Notes under the pieces: model-generated
Database searches by the model: none
What the model saw: only the letters and a program-made list of their open reading frames with translations
What the model was told of the DNA's origin: nothing
Shown: piece by piece, positions 62,047 to 64,000 of the stretch
Layout: each line of letters starts with the position of its first letter
How positions within the stretch are numbered: the first letter of the stretch is position 1
Source of the DNA: an uncultured Flavobacteriales bacterium
Lineage (GTDB): Bacteria > Bacteroidota > Bacteroidia > Flavobacteriales_D > Crocinitomicaceae
NCBI GenBank assembly: GCA_913051935.1
Contig: CAJXCU010000001.1
Location: forward strand, 44,252 to 108,251
Direction: 5' to 3'
DNA length: 64,000 nt
Position numbers and translations under genes: made by a program

Positions 62047-62441
62047 AACTTATAAATTAATATATTCTAATTTACCTTTTTTTGCTTATTTTTTTGAAAT
62101 AATTTTCAAAAAATTTTTTGTTAGATAATAGCCTCTAACGCTTCACTAAACTTAGAATTTTTTAAACAATTGTCTAATATGTTTTATTTATAAACTTTCT
62201 TTTATTTTAATACTTGTCAACAGAAAAAAATCATGTTATTAGAGGATACAAATATTGCGTATAAAGAAGAGACAAAAGATACATAATTTTACATAAACTA
62301 CTGATTTTCGGTATTATTATGTAAAACTGTACATTTTTTATACAGTTATAAGAAAACCCTTATTTTATGGCCTTTGTTATGGTATAAATAAAGTTATCCA
62401 TAACTTTATCCACAGATTCTGTGGATAAAAATTTGATAAAA
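62047..62441. other. AT-rich intergenic region with inverted repeats and DnaA-type boxes
   Basis: A 395-nt non-coding stretch. A 10-bp perfect inverted repeat TTTTACATAA/TTATGTAAAA spans 62287-62326 with a 20-nt loop; a CTGTA/TACAG stem follows (62327-62345); the DnaA-type cluster ends the region. Only a 17-codon frame (62233-62286) is present and is not credible. It could hold the ung and ABC promoters; an origin-like role is a hypothesis. Confidence 0.55.
62394..62428 (+). promoter_or_regulatory. Cluster of three DnaA-type boxes before ung
   Basis: TTATCCATA (62394-62402), TTATCCACA (62406-62414) and the inverted TGTGGATAA (62420-62428). The last two are the arms of a palindrome of 11-bp arms around one central T (62406-62428). 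It lies 13 nt before the ung ATG at 62442. Confidence 0.6.
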
Positions 62442-63119
62442 ATGACTAAAAAGAATCAACAAATTAATATGCCCATTGACTGGACTGATGCTCTTAAAAA
62501 AGCACATTTAAGCAATAGTTTTGAACGTCCACTAAAAAATGTTTTTAAAGAACTTAAGCGTAATAAAAAAATTACACCTGATATCAATAACATCTTTAAG
62601 GCTTTTGAACTTTGCAAATATAAATCAACCAAAGTTGTAATTTTTGGACAGGACCCATATTTTCAAAAAGGTTATGCAAATGGTTTGGCTTTTTCAGTTG
62701 ATGAGGGAAAAAAAATACCCAGCTCTCTTAATAATATATTTACTGAAATCAAATCTGATACTGGAAATTTGTATGCTTCAGATGGTTACTTAAAGTGCTG
62801 GGCAGATCAAGGCGTGCTTTTATTAAATTCTTCACTTACTGTTGAAATAGATTCTCCTGGATCACATTCAAAAATTGGATGGAATGATTTCATAACTGAT
62901 ATAGTTAAAGTTTTAAGTTCCAAAGAAAAAATTGTTTTCATGTTGTGGGGTAATCACGCAAGTTTTTTTGAACAATATATAAATAAAGATAAAAATTTAA
63001 TTTTAAAATCTTCCCATCCATCTCCACTGTCTGCTTACAGAGGTTTTTTTGGCAATAAACATTTTTCTAAGTGCAATGCATATTTGACAAGCAAAAACAT
63101 TCTAACAATAGATTGGTGA
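62442..63119 (+). CDS. ung: Uracil-DNA glycosylase, family 1
   Basis: Removes uracil from DNA. From the ATG at 62442 it has 225 residues; an in-frame GTG at 62421 lies in the palindrome and is rejected. The catalytic Asp is D71 in VVIFGQDPYFQKGYANGLAF and the C-terminal catalytic His is in SSHPSPLSAYRGFFGNKHFS. The normal motif is GQDPYH; here the His is F74, an uncommon change next to the active site. The remaining motif WADQGVLLLNSSLTVE is intact. No other repair gene is adjacent. Confidence 0.93.
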   Translation: MTKKNQQINMPIDWTDALKKAHLSNSFERPLKNVFKELKRNKKITPDINNIFKAFELCKYKSTKVVIFGQDPYFQKGYANGLAFSVDEGKKIPSSLNNIFTEIKSDTGNLYASDGYLKCWADQGVLLLNSSLTVEIDSPGSHSKIGWNDFITDIVKVLSSKEKIVFMLWGNHASFFEQYINKDKNLILKSSHPSPLSAYRGFFGNKHFSKCNAYLTSKNILTIDW

Positions 63120-63121
63120 AT

Positions 63122-63913
63122 TTAGATAATCTTAAGTATGTGAGGATTTTTTTGAATTTCTGGAATTAAATCCTTCTTTACTATTCCGTTGAAGGTTAGT
63201 TTATCTTCAATTTTAATAGTCTTACCAATAACCTTAATATTTTCATTAGCGGCATATTCGCTTGTTGTTATGAATGTTAGAAAACTTCTTCTATCAACGC
63301 CAAGATATTTCATTCTAGCCACAATCTCTTGACCTCTATAGCAGCCCTTATCAAATGAAACTCTTAATTTGTCATAATTAAGCTCTAGTGGTCTAAATTT
63401 ACCAATATCTTCTGGTTCTATAAAATAATTTCCAAGAATTTTATTTCCAGCTTCCCAATTTTCATTTGAAATAGTGGAATTAGGTTTCGTTGTATTTTCT
63501 GACATGTAAACATATGTCGAAAAATCTTCGTTTTTAGCAAATGCTTTCAATTTTTCATTTACATCAGATATCAACCCCATAACTTTTATGTTCTTTTCTT
63601 CAAATGTAACTGAATTAAATTTAGCAAAAGGAGTAAGTTCATTTATAAGTGTCGAGCTTATGGATTTTTTTACGACAAAGCTGAATCCTTCTTTTGATTT
63701 GTTAATAATAAAATCGGCCATTACCAAACCCTTGTGATTACAAATTGATGATAATTGAAAACCATCAACATCTATCTTGTTTATGTCTGAAGTAACTTGC
63801 CCCTGAAGAAGATCAACTACTTTTTCAGCATCACCATAAACACCAATAACACACCAGCTATCTAGTTGAAGCGTTCCATATTTAATTAAGTTATTGAGAT
63901 TGTTATTTTTCAA
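63122..63913 (-). CDS. ygfZ: YgfZ/CAF17-type Fe-S cluster protein
   Basis: Folate-binding protein for maintenance of certain Fe-S enzymes. The 263-residue protein has the diagnostic K-G-C-Y-x-G-Q-E motif in VSFDKGCYRGQEIVARMKYL near residue 190 and an aminomethyltransferase-like N-terminal domain (LQGQVTSDINKIDVDGFQLS). The start appears to be a TTG at 63913, with no ATG until much later. It is divergent from sdhE by 33 nt, the conserved gammaproteobacterial order. Confidence 0.92.
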   Translation of the reverse strand: MKNNNLNNLIKYGTLQLDSWCVIGVYGDAEKVVDLLQGQVTSDINKIDVDGFQLSSICNHKGLVMADFIINKSKEGFSFVVKKSISSTLINELTPFAKFNSVTFEEKNIKVMGLISDVNEKLKAFAKNEDFSTYVYMSENTTKPNSTISNENWEAGNKILGNYFIEPEDIGKFRPLELNYDKLRVSFDKGCYRGQEIVARMKYLGVDRRSFLTFITTSEYAANENIKVIGKTIKIEDKLTFNGIVKKDLIPEIQKNPHILKII

Positions 63914-63946
63914 GTAAAATTAGTAATTAAAACGATATTTTAACCA

Positions 63947-64000
63947 ATGAATCAAGAAATAAACAGAATACTCTGGAAATGCAGAAGAGGTATGAGAGAA
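63947..64000 (+). CDS. sdhE: SdhE (FAD assembly factor), N-terminal fragment cut by window edge
   Basis: Eighteen codons from the ATG at 63947, starting MNQEINRILWKCRRGMRE, open to the window end. WxCRRGMRE is the start of SdhE, which helps FAD attach to succinate dehydrogenase; the RGxxE motif is present. The partner position, divergent from ygfZ, is the conserved gammaproteobacterial arrangement and supports the call. Confidence 0.85.
   Translation, partial: MNQEINRILWKCRRGMRE

Noticed and set aside
62233..62286. 17-codon frame in the ABC/ung intergenic region
   Set aside because: Too short, no ribosome-binding site, no recognisable sequence.
1..64000. CRISPR array, prophage, insertion sequence or rRNA genes
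   Set aside because: No spaced direct repeats, transposase, phage structural genes or rRNA sequence were seen; only one tRNA gene is present.

Overview
The window looks like a chimeric contig made from two unrelated bacteria. Positions 1 to about 57,464 read as a continuous chromosome segment of a marine-type Bacteroidetes, most likely Flavobacteriales. Signs of this are a short primary sigma factor without region 1.1, Bacteroidetes promoters of the form TTTG, about 19 nt, TAnnTTTG, type IX secretion (T9SS) proteins with C-terminal sorting domains, two TonB receptors, the Bat aerotolerance operon, DUF4295 beside L33 and L28, and an almost total lack of Shine-Dalgarno sites. From about 57,465 to 64,000 the DNA is visibly more AT-rich and carries a gammaproteobacterial gene set: a long two-ATP-cone NrdA, glycerol kinase, an ABC ATPase, uracil-DNA glycosylase, and divergent ygfZ and sdhE. 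The join falls inside one open reading frame, where the catalytic part of NrdA runs in frame into a DUF1990 protein. This is best explained as an assembly or cloning chimera.

Layout of the Bacteroidetes part. 1-2.4 kb: ribosomal operon rplM-rpsI-rpsB-tsf. 2.4-6.7 kb: a leftward run pssA-purS-aldehyde dehydrogenase-coiled-coil protein-enoyl-CoA hydratase. 6.8-13.1 kb: porV2-porU2, an alternative T9SS sortase pair. 13-17.5 kb: SpoIIE-type phosphatase, LpxD-like acyltransferase, L31, Sua5 and a LuxR-type response regulator. 17.5-22.2 kb: TonB receptor, tRNA-His, flavodoxin, an alpha/beta hydrolase and a zinc-ribbon protein. 22.3-29.6 kb: seven-gene moxR/bat operon. 29.7-36.4 kb: rpoD, priA, DUF4249 lipoprotein, two FKBPs and cdd. 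36.4-43.7 kb: DUF4494, pdxH, M16 peptidase, yggS, DUF1015, a second TonB receptor and OsmC. 43.7-48.8 kb: ftsY, DUF4295, L33, L28, xerD, aroQ, a VWA protein and a ZIP transporter. 48.8-57.4 kb: a more accessory stretch with a decayed VOC gene, two T9SS-exported proteins (one built like a peptidylarginine deiminase), TspO, CspA, Aat, secreted SGNH hydrolases and the DUF1990 remnant.

Most of the content is housekeeping. The points most worth following are the chimeric junction, the PorU2/PorV2 pair, the secreted deiminase, the paired hairpins upstream of the 52.1 kb hydrolase, the repeated 4-nt tail-to-tail gene overlaps, and the DnaA/NrdR-type sites in the gammaproteobacterial tail. I saw no CRISPR array, insertion sequence, prophage or integrative element. 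No wholly new multi-gene system could be supported from the sequence.
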